NCBI RefSeq assembly: GCF_001625215.2
Contig: NC_030381.2
Location: forward strand, 52,351,214-52,415,213
Direction: 5' to 3'
Source of the DNA: Daucus carota subsp. sativus
Taxonomy: Eukaryota > Streptophyta > Magnoliopsida > Apiales > Apiaceae
DNA: 64,000 bases
In this document: piece after piece, positions 1 through 9,900 of the stretch
Layout: every line of letters begins with the position of its first letter
How positions within the stretch are numbered: position 1 is the first letter of the stretch
Position numbers and translations under genes: made by a program
The notes under the pieces: generated by a model
Database searches by the model: none
Seen by the model: the letters and a program-made list of their open reading frames with translations, nothing else
Told to the model about the DNA's origin: nothing

Positions 1-1958
1 TCTTTCTATCTAAACTAACATTATATCACATATTACTTAAATTCATAATAAATGTGTGAAACAATAACTAATTTGAACGAATTATGAGTTCCGCTTAATA
101 AGAACTAAGTTATTGGCAAACAAACTCGATAATGAGCTCAACTTGTCTTGAAAAAATTGTGAAGCTTAATAAGAACTAAGCTATTGACAAACAAACTTGA
201 TAATGAGCTCAACTTATCTTGAAAAAATTGTGAAATTACAAAACTAAGTGATCATACCTCAAACTCATTTTCTAGTAACCTATTCTACCCAACCCAAACC
301 GACCCAAACCGAAATAAAATCTAACCGACCCAACCCGATGAAATTTAAATCGAACGTTAGTTGGGTTAAAAATTAAAAAAACCGAACTAAATGGGTTGGG
401 TTAGGGTTTAATATATAATCCGCCCAACCCGATCCGCGGGCACCCCTACTCACCAGGACGTTTCGGCAGTTTTGACATTTGGCCCGTACCAGAAAATTAT
501 TCTACGGCTTCGAATGTATTTTAATGGTTTTCAGTAAAATTTATGAAAATGTAAAAACGAGAAAATTTTGGAGCGTTAAAGTAGAGAGCTGGAAAGAAAA
601 TTGTGCAAGTAAACAGGCCCAGATACTTTCTTCGAAAAATCCTTCTTCAGAAAAGTCTCACGATGCTTACAGAAGCATTGAGCGATATTTCAGTTTTTTT
701 CGTAGCCACAGCCCACAGGCCCACAGACTTGATCTGGTAGCTATGAGTAAATTCAGTATGGGAAATTAGGTAGGACTGTCGATACATGAAACACGTGAAT
801 TTAGACAGGGCTGTGAATGTGATTCAGATAATTCATATTTTGGAGATAAATTTGCCGATATTTAGATTTAAATATAAATTTGAAAAATGAAAATCTGCAT
901 TCAAAATTGTATATAGATTAAAAATATCATAAAAATTCTGAATTTAAATTGATGGATAATAATATCTCAATTATCACTATTTCATAGAGAGGGAAGTCTT
1001 TTAGTGGTACACAAATAAAGTGGGTGTTTGGCCTAACTTAAAATAAGCATTTCTGGGCTTATGAGTTTTTCAGTCGTTTTGATATTTAATTATAATTTTG
1101 ATATAGTGTATAACTTAGTATATAATATTTTAATTATAATCAAACTATGTAACTTACAATACCCGCCCCTCAGTTGTATAACTAGAATACAATATTTTAT
1201 TGTAACTATAAATTTCTTAAAAGTTTGAGTATCCGACACGACTCGAAGCACGACCTAAAACCAACTCAAAAAAAATACAAATTAGGATCGGGTTTTTGAC
1301 TTTCGGGTCGGGTTCGGGTTGAGCTTTAAAAAACTATGTACCTCCAACTCGACACGAACCCGACTCATTACCCGAAATTGACACCCCACCCCACTAACTA
1401 GTCCAAGTTTCATGAAAGCATGGATTACACTGTACCAAACGAGTCCCCTGACTCTTTCAGAACTGCAAGGCGATGTAGATGATACCAGTCCTCCAAGTAT
1501 AGTAGTAATGCCAAAAGTGACTCTCTTTTTTGTCATTTTTGCTAAGGCCAAAAGTGACTCTTTACATGCATAAAACGATAATTATATTATTTCGATAGCA
1601 AAAGATCGATGTTTTCCGCCTCCTATATGTGGATTTATATACCTTTTCCGGGGGGAAAATTACAATTTTTTCTACAGAAGAAATTGACAATACAAGATGA
1701 ATAGTCGACGAAAGGATCGAAACAAATAATTCCATGTCCTTCGAATACTAAGGAGCGTTACACGATGCACATATCAATGATTTAAATAATGCATCACTCA
1801 AATTTAGCATATGATGAACGGTAGAGACATCGCGGGTTTATTTTGTAGGAGGCAGGTGTTAAAAATTTTATTTGATGAAATAACCACTTCCACAAAATTA
1901 AAAGTTAAATGTGAGAGACACAACTTATATGCTTCTAACGTGCAGCTTCTTAACATCC
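1..1958. other. Intergenic, AT-rich, no gene recognised
   Basis: I see no supportable gene here. The stretch holds a 71-bp tandem duplication at 93-234 and two patches rich in CCCAACC/CCCGACC-type motifs (about 280-450 and 1220-1390). The patches resemble decayed transposable-element sequence rather than coding DNA. Open frames of 60-96 codons occur (for example 479-769) but show no recognisable domain. Confidence 0.5.
93..234. repeat. 71-bp tandem direct duplication
   Basis: Two adjacent near-identical copies, 93-163 and 164-234. Each begins with GCTTAATAAGAACTAAG and ends with the run GAAAAAATTGTGAA. Only a few substitutions separate them, so the duplication is fairly recent. No function is apparent. 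Confidence 0.85.
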
Positions 1959-2040
1959 GACGCTTTGGCCGAGTGGTTAAGGCGTGTGCCTGCTAAGTAC
2001 ATGGGGTTTCCCCGCGAGAGTTCGAATCTCTCAGGCGTCG
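1959..2040 (+). tRNA. tRNA-Ser (anticodon GCU)
   Basis: The 82-nt sequence folds as a class II (long variable arm) tRNA. The acceptor stem pairs 1959-1965 with 2033-2039 (one G-T pair) and 2040 is a G discriminator. The A box (TGGCCGAGTGGTTAAGGC) and B box (GTTCGAATCTC) are intact. The anticodon loop CTGCTAA carries GCT at 1992-1994, which reads serine AGC/AGU codons. The extra arm lies between the anticodon and T stems, as serine tRNAs require. There is no intron and no encoded CCA, as usual for eukaryotes. A run of six T at 2045-2050 is the RNA polymerase III terminator. Confidence 0.96.
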
Positions 2041-2044
2041 AACC

Positions 2045-2050
2045 TTTTTT
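2045..2050 (+). terminator. Pol III T-run terminator of tRNA-Ser
   Basis: Six consecutive T residues begin five bases after the tRNA 3' end, the standard RNA polymerase III stop signal. Confidence 0.85.
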
Positions 2051-2265
2051 CACAACACAAATCTAAAAGCAATCTACCTATCCATGTAACCATTAACTCA
2101 TTATGCAATACCAGTAAGCTGGGACCTAATAGCCCACCACAACTAACCAAATAAGTCATTTGCTGATGGAACATTTGGTACTATCACAAGCCAGACATGA
2201 TCTAGCACTTGTAAGAACTTGAACACAACTCCACTTTACTCAACTCACAAGTCTCAAACATCTTC

Positions 2266-4371
2266 ATGGCAATCAGCCTAGTGACCTTATTCGGCGGAAT
2301 TATTCGCCGTACCCTCTCTGCAGCCAGCCTCTCCTCCCAAACCATCGCGATCGACGATGAAACCACCATCCATTTCTGGTCACCTAAGCCAACCACCACT
2401 AGCAGCTCAACTGCCAAACCTCCCCTTCTTCTGATCCACGGGTTCGGGCCTCATGGCGTGTGGCAATGGCAACAGCAGATAAATTTTTTCGCCAAGTCTT
2501 ATAGCCTTTACATTCCGAATTTAGTGTTTTTTGGGGGCTCCTACTCGACGTCGTCAGAGAGGTCAGAGATTTTTCAGGCCAGGGCGATGGGGAAGCTGAT
2601 GGAGAAGGTGGGAGTGGAGAAGTACTATGTAGTTGGGACTAGTTATGGTGGATTTGTGGCGTTTCGGATGGCAGAGATGTGGCAGGACAGGGTGATGAAG
2701 GTTGTGATAGCAAATTCCGCGGTAAATGGTTTATTGAGTGATAGTATGGAATTGGTGAAGAGAGGTAAGGTGGAGAAGATTGAGGATTTGATAATGCCAG
2801 AGAAGGCGTCGGAGCTGAGGAAGCTGATGAATCTGTCTGTCTTTCGTCGTGCTTATGTGCCTGATTTTATTTTGAACGATTTCATTAACGTAAGTTCTTC
2901 TGTTTTGATCGTTGAAAATATATATAATTTGCATTTAGCATTTGAGTGATGCTCGAATTCTACACTTCATTTTGCATTTCATGGATCGAATTCTCTACTT
3001 ATTATCAAAAAATCATAGATATTAACGAGTTAGTAGTTTTGTCAATAATTTTTTGTTGAAAGATAAACTTATGATCCACAGTGTCATTTTAGCGATCATT
3101 ATAACTTTTTGATGATGAAAAGTTAAAACCAAGAGTTGAAAGTTCTGGAATTATGCTGATAGTAGCAGGGACGGAGCTAGGATTTTTGCCTAGCGGGAAC
3201 AAAAAAAAATTGCCTACAAGCTGGATTCGAACTTATATCTTCGGTGAGAAGTTCCAGCTCCACAACCGCGGTAAGATTTGTATATTATGAAGGTCAGTGG
3301 GGGCAAGTATCCCGACTGCCAATGCTGCCTCCGTCCCTGGATAGTAGTGTGTTGAGCAAGATAAGACAAGTTTGCTTGTTGCTTATTAAAATTTCCAACT
3401 ACACTGGAAAGATTGTGAAGTCTAAATTGGTAGGCTCTATTATATACTTTCTTTGAGACTTTCATGGACCACGTTTTTATACTGCATTAGTACTACTTTC
3501 AATCAAACAAATGTCTCTATTGAATTTAGGGTGAGTACCTAATTTCTTATACAAAAGGGGCCCAACAAGAATAATGGAGTACTTACAAAATATAGCTAAG
3601 ATGTCAAAAGGTTTCTGTTGTAGATTGCCAATGCAGACAAATCTTGTTTTGTGCATTAACTAATATTTCATGTGGGAAATTGAATGTATTTGGTATTGCT
3701 GAATATTATATGATCCTGGTAAGGTACAGGTTTAGTCGGAAAAGGCCCGCCTCATTTTAGTTCTATAAGAGGAAATGTTAATTTAATTAGTATAAAAAAA
3801 TGGAGGAGCAGAGTGACAAACAAGATGTATGCTAAATGTACTTGAAACAGAGGCTGTACAGCAAAAACAGGAAGGAGAAGCTGGAACTCTTGAGGGGGCT
3901 AACCATCGGATGGGATGATATCATGAAAGCATCTCCTCTTCAACAGGTCCGATCATCCTTAGCTTTGATCACGCACACGTGCACACACAAGTAACACATT
4001 GTATCGTTCCTTAGTCCACTAAGTTATTTGATTCAAAATTGTATGTGTAGGAGGTGCTGATAGTCTGGGGAGAACATGACAAGATATTTCTGTTGGACCT
4101 TGCAATGGAGCTCAAGAAGTATGTCTCTCTCGCTCTCACTCTCACTCTCTCCTTTTAAATCTTAGTTAATCAACACGAAAAAAGTCTTAAAATTATTGGT
4201 CACTGAAAAATGGTTGTGTGCAGGGTTCTGGGGAAGAATGTAAAACTGAAAGTGATCAAGAATGCATCACATATTCCCCAAGTTGAGAATGCATGGAAGT
4301 TCAACAACATTATTGATACTTTCTTAAGGGACTCTCCAGACCAAGGCTTATCTCTTATGTCCAAACTTTAG
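2266..4371 (+). CDS. Alpha/beta-hydrolase fold protein, 4 exons
   Basis: Exons read as 2266-2889, 3851-3946, 4051-4118 and 4224-4371, all with GT-AG borders and matching phases, giving 311 residues. An oxyanion-type HGFG lies near residue 58 and the nucleophile elbow GTSYGG places the catalytic Ser near 126. The acid lies in WGEHD at the start of exon 3 and the His in ASH in exon 4, so the triad is complete. This matches the plant monoglyceride-lipase/MhpC-like hydrolases; the substrate cannot be told from sequence. The N-terminus (residues 1-25) is basic and hydroxylated, so it may be a targeting segment. Exon 2 is the weak point: the coding-like stretch before 3851 is interrupted by stops in the needed frame, so I start it at the AG ending at 3850. 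A small transposon sits in intron 1. Confidence 0.85.
3158..3347. mobile_element. hAT-like MITE with perfect 8-bp target duplication
   Basis: The element spans 3166-3339 (174 bp). Its ends are inverted repeats, CAGGGACGGAG at the left and the reverse complement CTCCGTCCCTG at the right. It is flanked by the identical 8-bp direct repeat GATAGTAG at 3158-3165 and 3340-3347. CAGGG termini with an 8-bp target duplication are the hallmark of hAT transposons. It is too short to encode transposase, so it is non-autonomous. Read on the minus strand its interior contains a tRNA T-arm-like motif (AGTTCGAATCC). It lies in intron 1 of the hydrolase gene. Confidence 0.85.
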
Positions 4372-5140
4372 CTAGGGGTTATATATACTACTAATTTCTT
4401 GATGTATATCCAGTGATGAATTATTCCAGATTGGATCATGCTTAGTTCATATTCGAATTTGGGCTTGATTACCAATTTGGTTCGATTGATCCGATAATTC
4501 TAATAAGTACATCTGTCGGATCATAGGCGTGTGTATTTGGGATAAAAGCCTTGTATATAGACAGCATGTCACATATGTCAGGAAGACATTCAATAAAAAT
4601 CACAGAATAATTTTTAATTTTAATAATATTATAATTGGTATATGTTTTTAACAAGTTATTTAGTATAATATATATAAACATATTATTATTTTTATATATA
4701 TACAATCGGGGTCGTAGATCGGGGCGGGCAGACAAGAATCACCGATCCCGACCCGATCCCAAATTATTTATAAAACCTTCCCCGATATCCGTCCCGCCCC
4801 GAAAAATTCTCAGAATCTTCTATCCGAACGGGGCGGGGATCGGATCGGGGTTAATGCTCATTCCTAGATACCGTCTTAATTATGGGTGGGATTTTATTTT
4901 CTAAATATCTCTGAATTACTGAAAAATTTCTTATTATTTCTCAATTAATTTTGTAAAATATTTTATTGATTTATCAATTACACTCTTATTTAACTAAAAA
5001 TTCTTGATTGATTGAAAAAATTTCCCATTCAACCTGCTTGGTTCCGATTTCAATTTCTGATCCGGTGATCGCAAATTTAGACAGGCCGGTGAACATCTGG
5101 GAGTAGTAACAACTTTTATCAAGGTTATTCTTGTCTTTTA
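4372..5140. other. Spacer with GC-rich tract, no gene
   Basis: The region between the hydrolase stop and the MITE-like block is AT-rich, except for about 4700-4860. That patch is rich in GGGGCGGG and CCCGACCCGATCCC-type motifs and resembles old transposable-element sequence. It gives open frames on both strands but no recognisable protein. Confidence 0.4.
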
Positions 5141-5443
5141 GGTACTGTTTGGGGTTGCTGTTGCAGACAGCAATAGCAGCTTTTTGCTGAAAACTAGGTA
5201 AAAAACTGTTTGGTAAATCTAAAAGCAGGTCCTCCCATGCTTTTGGAAAAAGCTGCTTTCACTTTTGCAGTAAGGTTTTACAAATTTCATTATCAAACCT
5301 CATCACAAAAAATATTTTTTATATTATAACTTAAAATAAACAAATATCAAAAAAATAATTAAACAGTTATTTGATTTCTACCACAGCACTTTTTCTGACC
5401 GCACAGCAATTTTTAACGGCACCGCCAAACAAACCCTTAGTCC
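5141..5443. mobile_element. Probable MITE upstream of the F-box gene
   Basis: The block begins with AGGTACTGTTTGGGGTTGC and ends with GGCACCGCCAAACAAACCCTT. The ends are imperfect inverted repeats around GTTTGG...CCAAAC. The interior is AT-rich, with poly-Q-like GCAGCAA motifs near both ends. This is the usual look of short non-autonomous plant DNA transposons. I could not identify a clean target duplication, so the borders are approximate. Confidence 0.5.
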
Positions 5444-5544
5444 GGTAGAAGTGATTTCAGACAGGACAAGCCACTGAAAAGTAACACTGAACACAACAGG
5501 ACAATAATAACAACATTAAATTATTCACAGGTTGCTGCTTAAAA

Positions 5545-6995
5545 TTGAAACAAACCCTCCTGATCTCTCATTTCTTCAAGCCCCCTCTCAGTTTCTCACC
5601 CAAAAGATCGACTCCCCTGAGCTCAAAAATGGTGAAAAATGGTAAAACAAAGAGGAAATATCACAAGCCCACTAAACCCCAGCATCACTCAAACCAGCCA
5701 GGAGCTAAAGAGGACAAGCCCACCATTGTAAAGACACTACCAGCAGATCTTCTACTTGAAATACTCTACAGGACTCCTGTTAAGTCCCTGGTAAGGTGTA
5801 AATGTGTTTGTAAATCCTGGCTAGCTCTCTTGCATCATCCACATTCATACAAATGCACCTTGATTTCAATACTTCAAGAAATAACAAACAGATTTTATGC
5901 AATACCACTGATATTGCTAATTACGGTCGAAAAGTTGTGGCTTATTTACGCGTAAATGGCCCTCCAATTCCTGTGCTCCACATTGATACAGAGTTCACTG
6001 TGAGGCCTAATTACCCTAGGGTTATCAATTTTGCTGATTTCTCCAAGAATATGTCTCTTGGGGGTTCTGTTAATGGCATTGTTTGTCTAGCTAATTATGC
6101 CGAAATGTTTGGGCAGTTTGTTGCGTTATGGAACCCTGCTATTAATTACTGGAAGCCCATTGAGTTTTCAAAAATGTGGAGTAGATATGATAGGTTGGAG
6201 GACATGTCGGTTGGGTTGGGGTTTGATGGTGTGGCGGATGATTTCAAGATCATTCGCATTGTTCCTGTTGCTCTCCCGCCTTACTTTGAGAAGTTTCGTT
6301 GGTCTCGAGTTGAAATGTACTCTGCTAACCAGGAAATTTGGGAAGATGTTAGTAAGGGGGGAGTTATTCCCTTCCAGCCCAAAGTAAGACATTGTAATTT
6401 TGTTGTGAAGGGTGTTCCGTATTGGATAGGGACTGATGCACGACAGGAAGATATGGAGTCATTTATTCCTGATCAGCTAGAGATTTTAGGAAGAATTGAT
6501 CCTTTTACGGGGCTGTTTAAGAAGATCCTGTATCCAGAACACATTAAGAATGGGCATACTTTGGTGCATCCTGTGAACTTGAGGGATTCAGTTGCTGCTC
6601 TAATTCAATCACCTGGTGAGCTTCCAAACCAAACGTTTGACTTGTATGTGCGCGATGAAGATACTGCGAAGTGGACAAAGATGTATAGTATTGGCCCGTT
6701 TGATTTTGAACGAATGCGGATTCCTCCTCAGTGCTTTAGCACTGGTGAGATTGTACTGGAGACGTGGACAGGGGAAAATATTCATGATTCTATAGACCGG
6801 ACCACTCATATATGTGACCCTAAAAATAATATTGTTTTCCGTAACAATGAGATTGACGCGCTACAGCCATTTTGGTTTCTTTCCTACAGTCACGTGGAGA
6901 GCCTGGTATGTGTCAAGGGAATGGTTCAGATTGGGAAGGAGCGCAGAGACAAGAAGACTAACCCTAAGATGAAGAAATGGTATTTGTATTCGTGA
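5545..6995 (+). pseudogene. F-box/FBA protein gene with internal frameshift
   Basis: The F-box motif (LPADLLLEILYRTPVKSL followed by CKCVCKSWLALL) is encoded from 5545 or, more likely, from the second ATG at 5629. From about 5853 the F-box-associated (FBA) region continues for 380 codons to the TGA at 6993-6995, but in a different frame. The two parts join smoothly if one T is missing in the run near 5842-5846 (CACATTCATAC), so I read this as a single-base deletion. Intact proteins of this class act as SCF E3 ligase substrate adaptors, with the F-box binding Skp1. As it stands the locus could make only a short F-box peptide or an FBA-only protein from the ATG at 5853. A sequencing error would give the same picture. 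A partial copy of its 3' end lies at 13745-14520. Confidence 0.75.
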
Positions 6996-8489
6996 GCTTT
7001 AAATTTTTCTTATTTGTCCATACTGTGCTTTTTAATTGTTTATGAAATTTGTATGTGCTGAGCTCGCTGATGGGTCTTAACATCCTTAGAATATGACATC
7101 AAAGTGATCCACCTAATCATTTGGTCTACAGATCATATGGTTAAGTTATCTGTAAGTTATGAAGAACATGACTTTAGACTGTTGCACTAGGCATAAATTT
7201 AAAAGTTTATCAGCTCCACCTTAATAGTCAGGTTCCTTCCATGCTCCACTGTTGTCGCTTTGATTTTGTAGTTGGTTTAAATTGGCGCATTAAAAGTAAG
7301 CATATCGCTAAGGAACTGGGAATTATGCAATGTAGGGTAACTTTCAAGTAGTATTTGATGGTTCTAAGATACAGAAATGTGTCAATTCCCATTGTAATGT
7401 GTAATGCAATGTGCAGTACCACAATGTGTGAAAAATTAGTTCTCCTGTTAGGAACAGATTAGAACACTCTATGGTAAAAGAAAGAAGTTAGTATGACTAC
7501 TGTTTTAATTGACCTTACCAATAGGAAAAGACTATGAGTTCTATGAGGTATTCTATGTTTTCTGAAATTGTAACTCGTAACGCATAAGTAGCTGGTCTCG
7601 GGATTGTAGCAATAAAAGTAAGTGGGATTAAATATCCGAAAATGTAGGGTCTAGACTTAATTAGTGGGAAGTGAGAGCTTTAGTTTATTTAAAGTCATGT
7701 TTTTAGATTTTGGTTTCCACTTGCAGGATTGAATTCTTGTCTAAAGATTTTGAGTCGGCGTTGAATCTTTAACTGAATCTGCTGCTAGATGGGTAGTGCA
7801 GACAGGAGTAAAGCAAGTTTGTTAAACATTATATGCCTGATGCTTCTTAATGATGTTACCTCAGTCCCTTGTGTAATGACATTGGTGATGAACTCTTGTT
7901 TAAATTTCAATGCAAGTCAAATTTCTAGCTTTGTATGCACTATGCAACTTTCCGCTTTCTGTGGATAAATGTTGGATCACTGTAAACAATACAATGTTGT
8001 CGCTTGTTTCTTTACCCTTGTTCCAGTTTCTCAGGATATATCATATTTTGCATTCAAGAACTACAGATCACATGTTGTATTAACCTACTTGCTATAAAAC
8101 ACAGATTCAGACTCATCCTTAACTTTAAAATGCGTTAAAAACAAGACAGTTATAGTTGAACATTTCAAATTAAATTTAGTATTCTTTTTGCAGGTACAAA
8201 ATCACAAACTAAACTAGACAAGACAACAAAGAAATATAAACACGACATGGTACTTCTGAGTTTTGAGGCACTTAGAAACGGTAAATCTCTGCAATTTGTT
8301 AGTAAGAGTAAATCTAAGGCAATTTGTTAGATGGCACATACTTTATGCAATTTGTGAGATGACACATTGGTTAATTTATATGCGTCTATAATTCTGAATT
8401 ATACGGTACAATGCGGATTTAAATCAGTATAACATTTTTTTAGCACAGTTTCACTGTATCTAGCAAATATGTGTCATAGGATAAAATTA
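6996..8489. other. F-box gene 3' flank and spacer
   Basis: The first 320 bases (to about 7316) are the 3' flank of the F-box gene and are duplicated at 14177-14520. The rest is AT-rich spacer in which I see no gene. Confidence 0.5.
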
Positions 8490-9850
8490 TAGAATGAATT
8501 ATTTTCTTTCATTTTATAAAAAAAAAACTAATAATATCAACATAGCAATTTAAATGTTTTTTTTATCTTGTGTTTTCTAATTTATCAGTGTAAAAACAAA
8601 TATATAGAAATATTTTTTATTTTATGTTTTATACTTTCTCTATATGAAAATAAATATGTTATAAAAATACATAAATAAAATGTTAATATAAATGTATATA
8701 AAAAACGATTGCATATAAATCTTTTTTTAACTATATTGATACGGTAGTTATTTTTTACTTTAAATAATTTCTTTTTTGATATGTTTGGTAAGAAGTAACG
8801 GAGCCAGAAAACTCTGACCTTGCATGAGACAACTAACATAACTAATTTGTGTCTATCATTCCATTTCATTATTATCAAAATCGCCTCTCCCCATAATCTT
8901 TTACTCATGCTCCCCGTAATCTTTTACTCATAATAGAAGTCATACCGCTAAAATTAGGATGAATAATAATTATTTTTCATTTTATTACAAAATAGTAAAA
9001 TCAATATAATGATCGAATTAAAATATTTTTCTTTCAATTTTATTTATTCATAAATATAATAAAAATATTTTTGTTTAGTGTTTTCTATTTTATCTATATA
9101 AAAATAAATATATTTCAAAATACATGAATAAAACATTATTATATATATATATAGAAAAAAATAAAACGATTACATGCATTAATTTATTTTTTAAGCACCC
9201 ATACCATAGTTTTTTTTTTGACAAATATTTTTTTTTTTGATATGTTTGGTAGGAAGTAGTGGAGCCAGAAAACTCTGAACTATATGCAAAGACAGCTGAC
9301 ATAACTAATTTGTGTTTATCATTCCATTTCATTATTATCAGAATAGGTTCTCGTGATCTTTTACTCATGCTCACACATTGTTTAATAGAAGTCATACCGC
9401 TTAGGATTAGGATGAATAATAATTTCTTTCATTTTATTAGACAATAATAATATCAATATAACCGATTGAGTTTAAATATTTTTCTTATTTTCTGTTTTCT
9501 ATTTTATTTAATCATAAATATATAAAAGATATTTTTGTTTTGTGTTTTCTATTTTATCTACGTAAAAATAAATATATTTCAAAATACATGAATAAAACAT
9601 TATTATAAAAATATATATATTCATATAGAAAAAAATAAAACGAATACATGCATTAGTTTATTTTTTAACAACATCCATACGATAGTAATTTTATTATGAA
9701 AAGTAGTTTCTTTTTGATATGTCTTGTAAAAAGCAGTTGAGCGAGAAAGCTCTAAAATGATATATCTTTGTAAAGATAGCTGAGATAACTAACAGTGTTT
9801 ATCATTCCAGCCTCTCTGCTACCATAAATAAACTCATGTGCTCAACGAAA
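8490..9850 (+). repeat. Three tandem promoter-like repeat units upstream of the first Pro-rich gene
   Basis: Three diverged units of about 460-477 bp follow each other. Equivalent anchor points (TATGTTTGG or TATGTCTTG, followed by AGT/CAG and GAGC-AGAAA-CTCT) lie at 8780, 9241 and 9718. Each unit contains an AT-rich part with TTTCATTTTATTA and GTGTTTTCTATTTTATC, then a motif block ending in ATAACTAA...TTTATCATTCCA. The third unit leads directly into the gene start at 9901. A fourth related copy lies upstream of the second Pro-rich gene (about 16670-17060). This implies repeated duplication of the 5' region. Confidence 0.7.
9823..9832 (+). promoter_or_regulatory. Probable TATA box of the first Pro-rich gene
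   Basis: CATAAATAAA lies 68-78 bases before the ATG at 9901. It occupies the same place as TATAAATAAT upstream of the paralogue at 17117, differing by a C for T at the first base. Position and conservation between paralogues support it. Confidence 0.5.
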
Positions 9851-9900
9851 TGCATATGATACAACACTCTTAAGCCTAAACACTCTCTTAAACCATAAAC

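Noticed and set aside
280-450. CCCAACCC/CCCGACCC runs resembling interstitial telomere repeats
   Set aside because: The spacing is irregular and the heptamer CCCTAAA is absent, so not telomeric.
479-769. 96-codon open frame
   Set aside because: No recognisable motif, ordinary AT-rich composition and no neighbouring exons.
4635-4904. 89-codon frame with an Arg/Pro-rich part, possibly a transposon protein
   Set aside because: The GC-rich patch (RSGRADKN...SRPDP) is a repeat of CCCGACCCGATCCC type, not a conserved domain.
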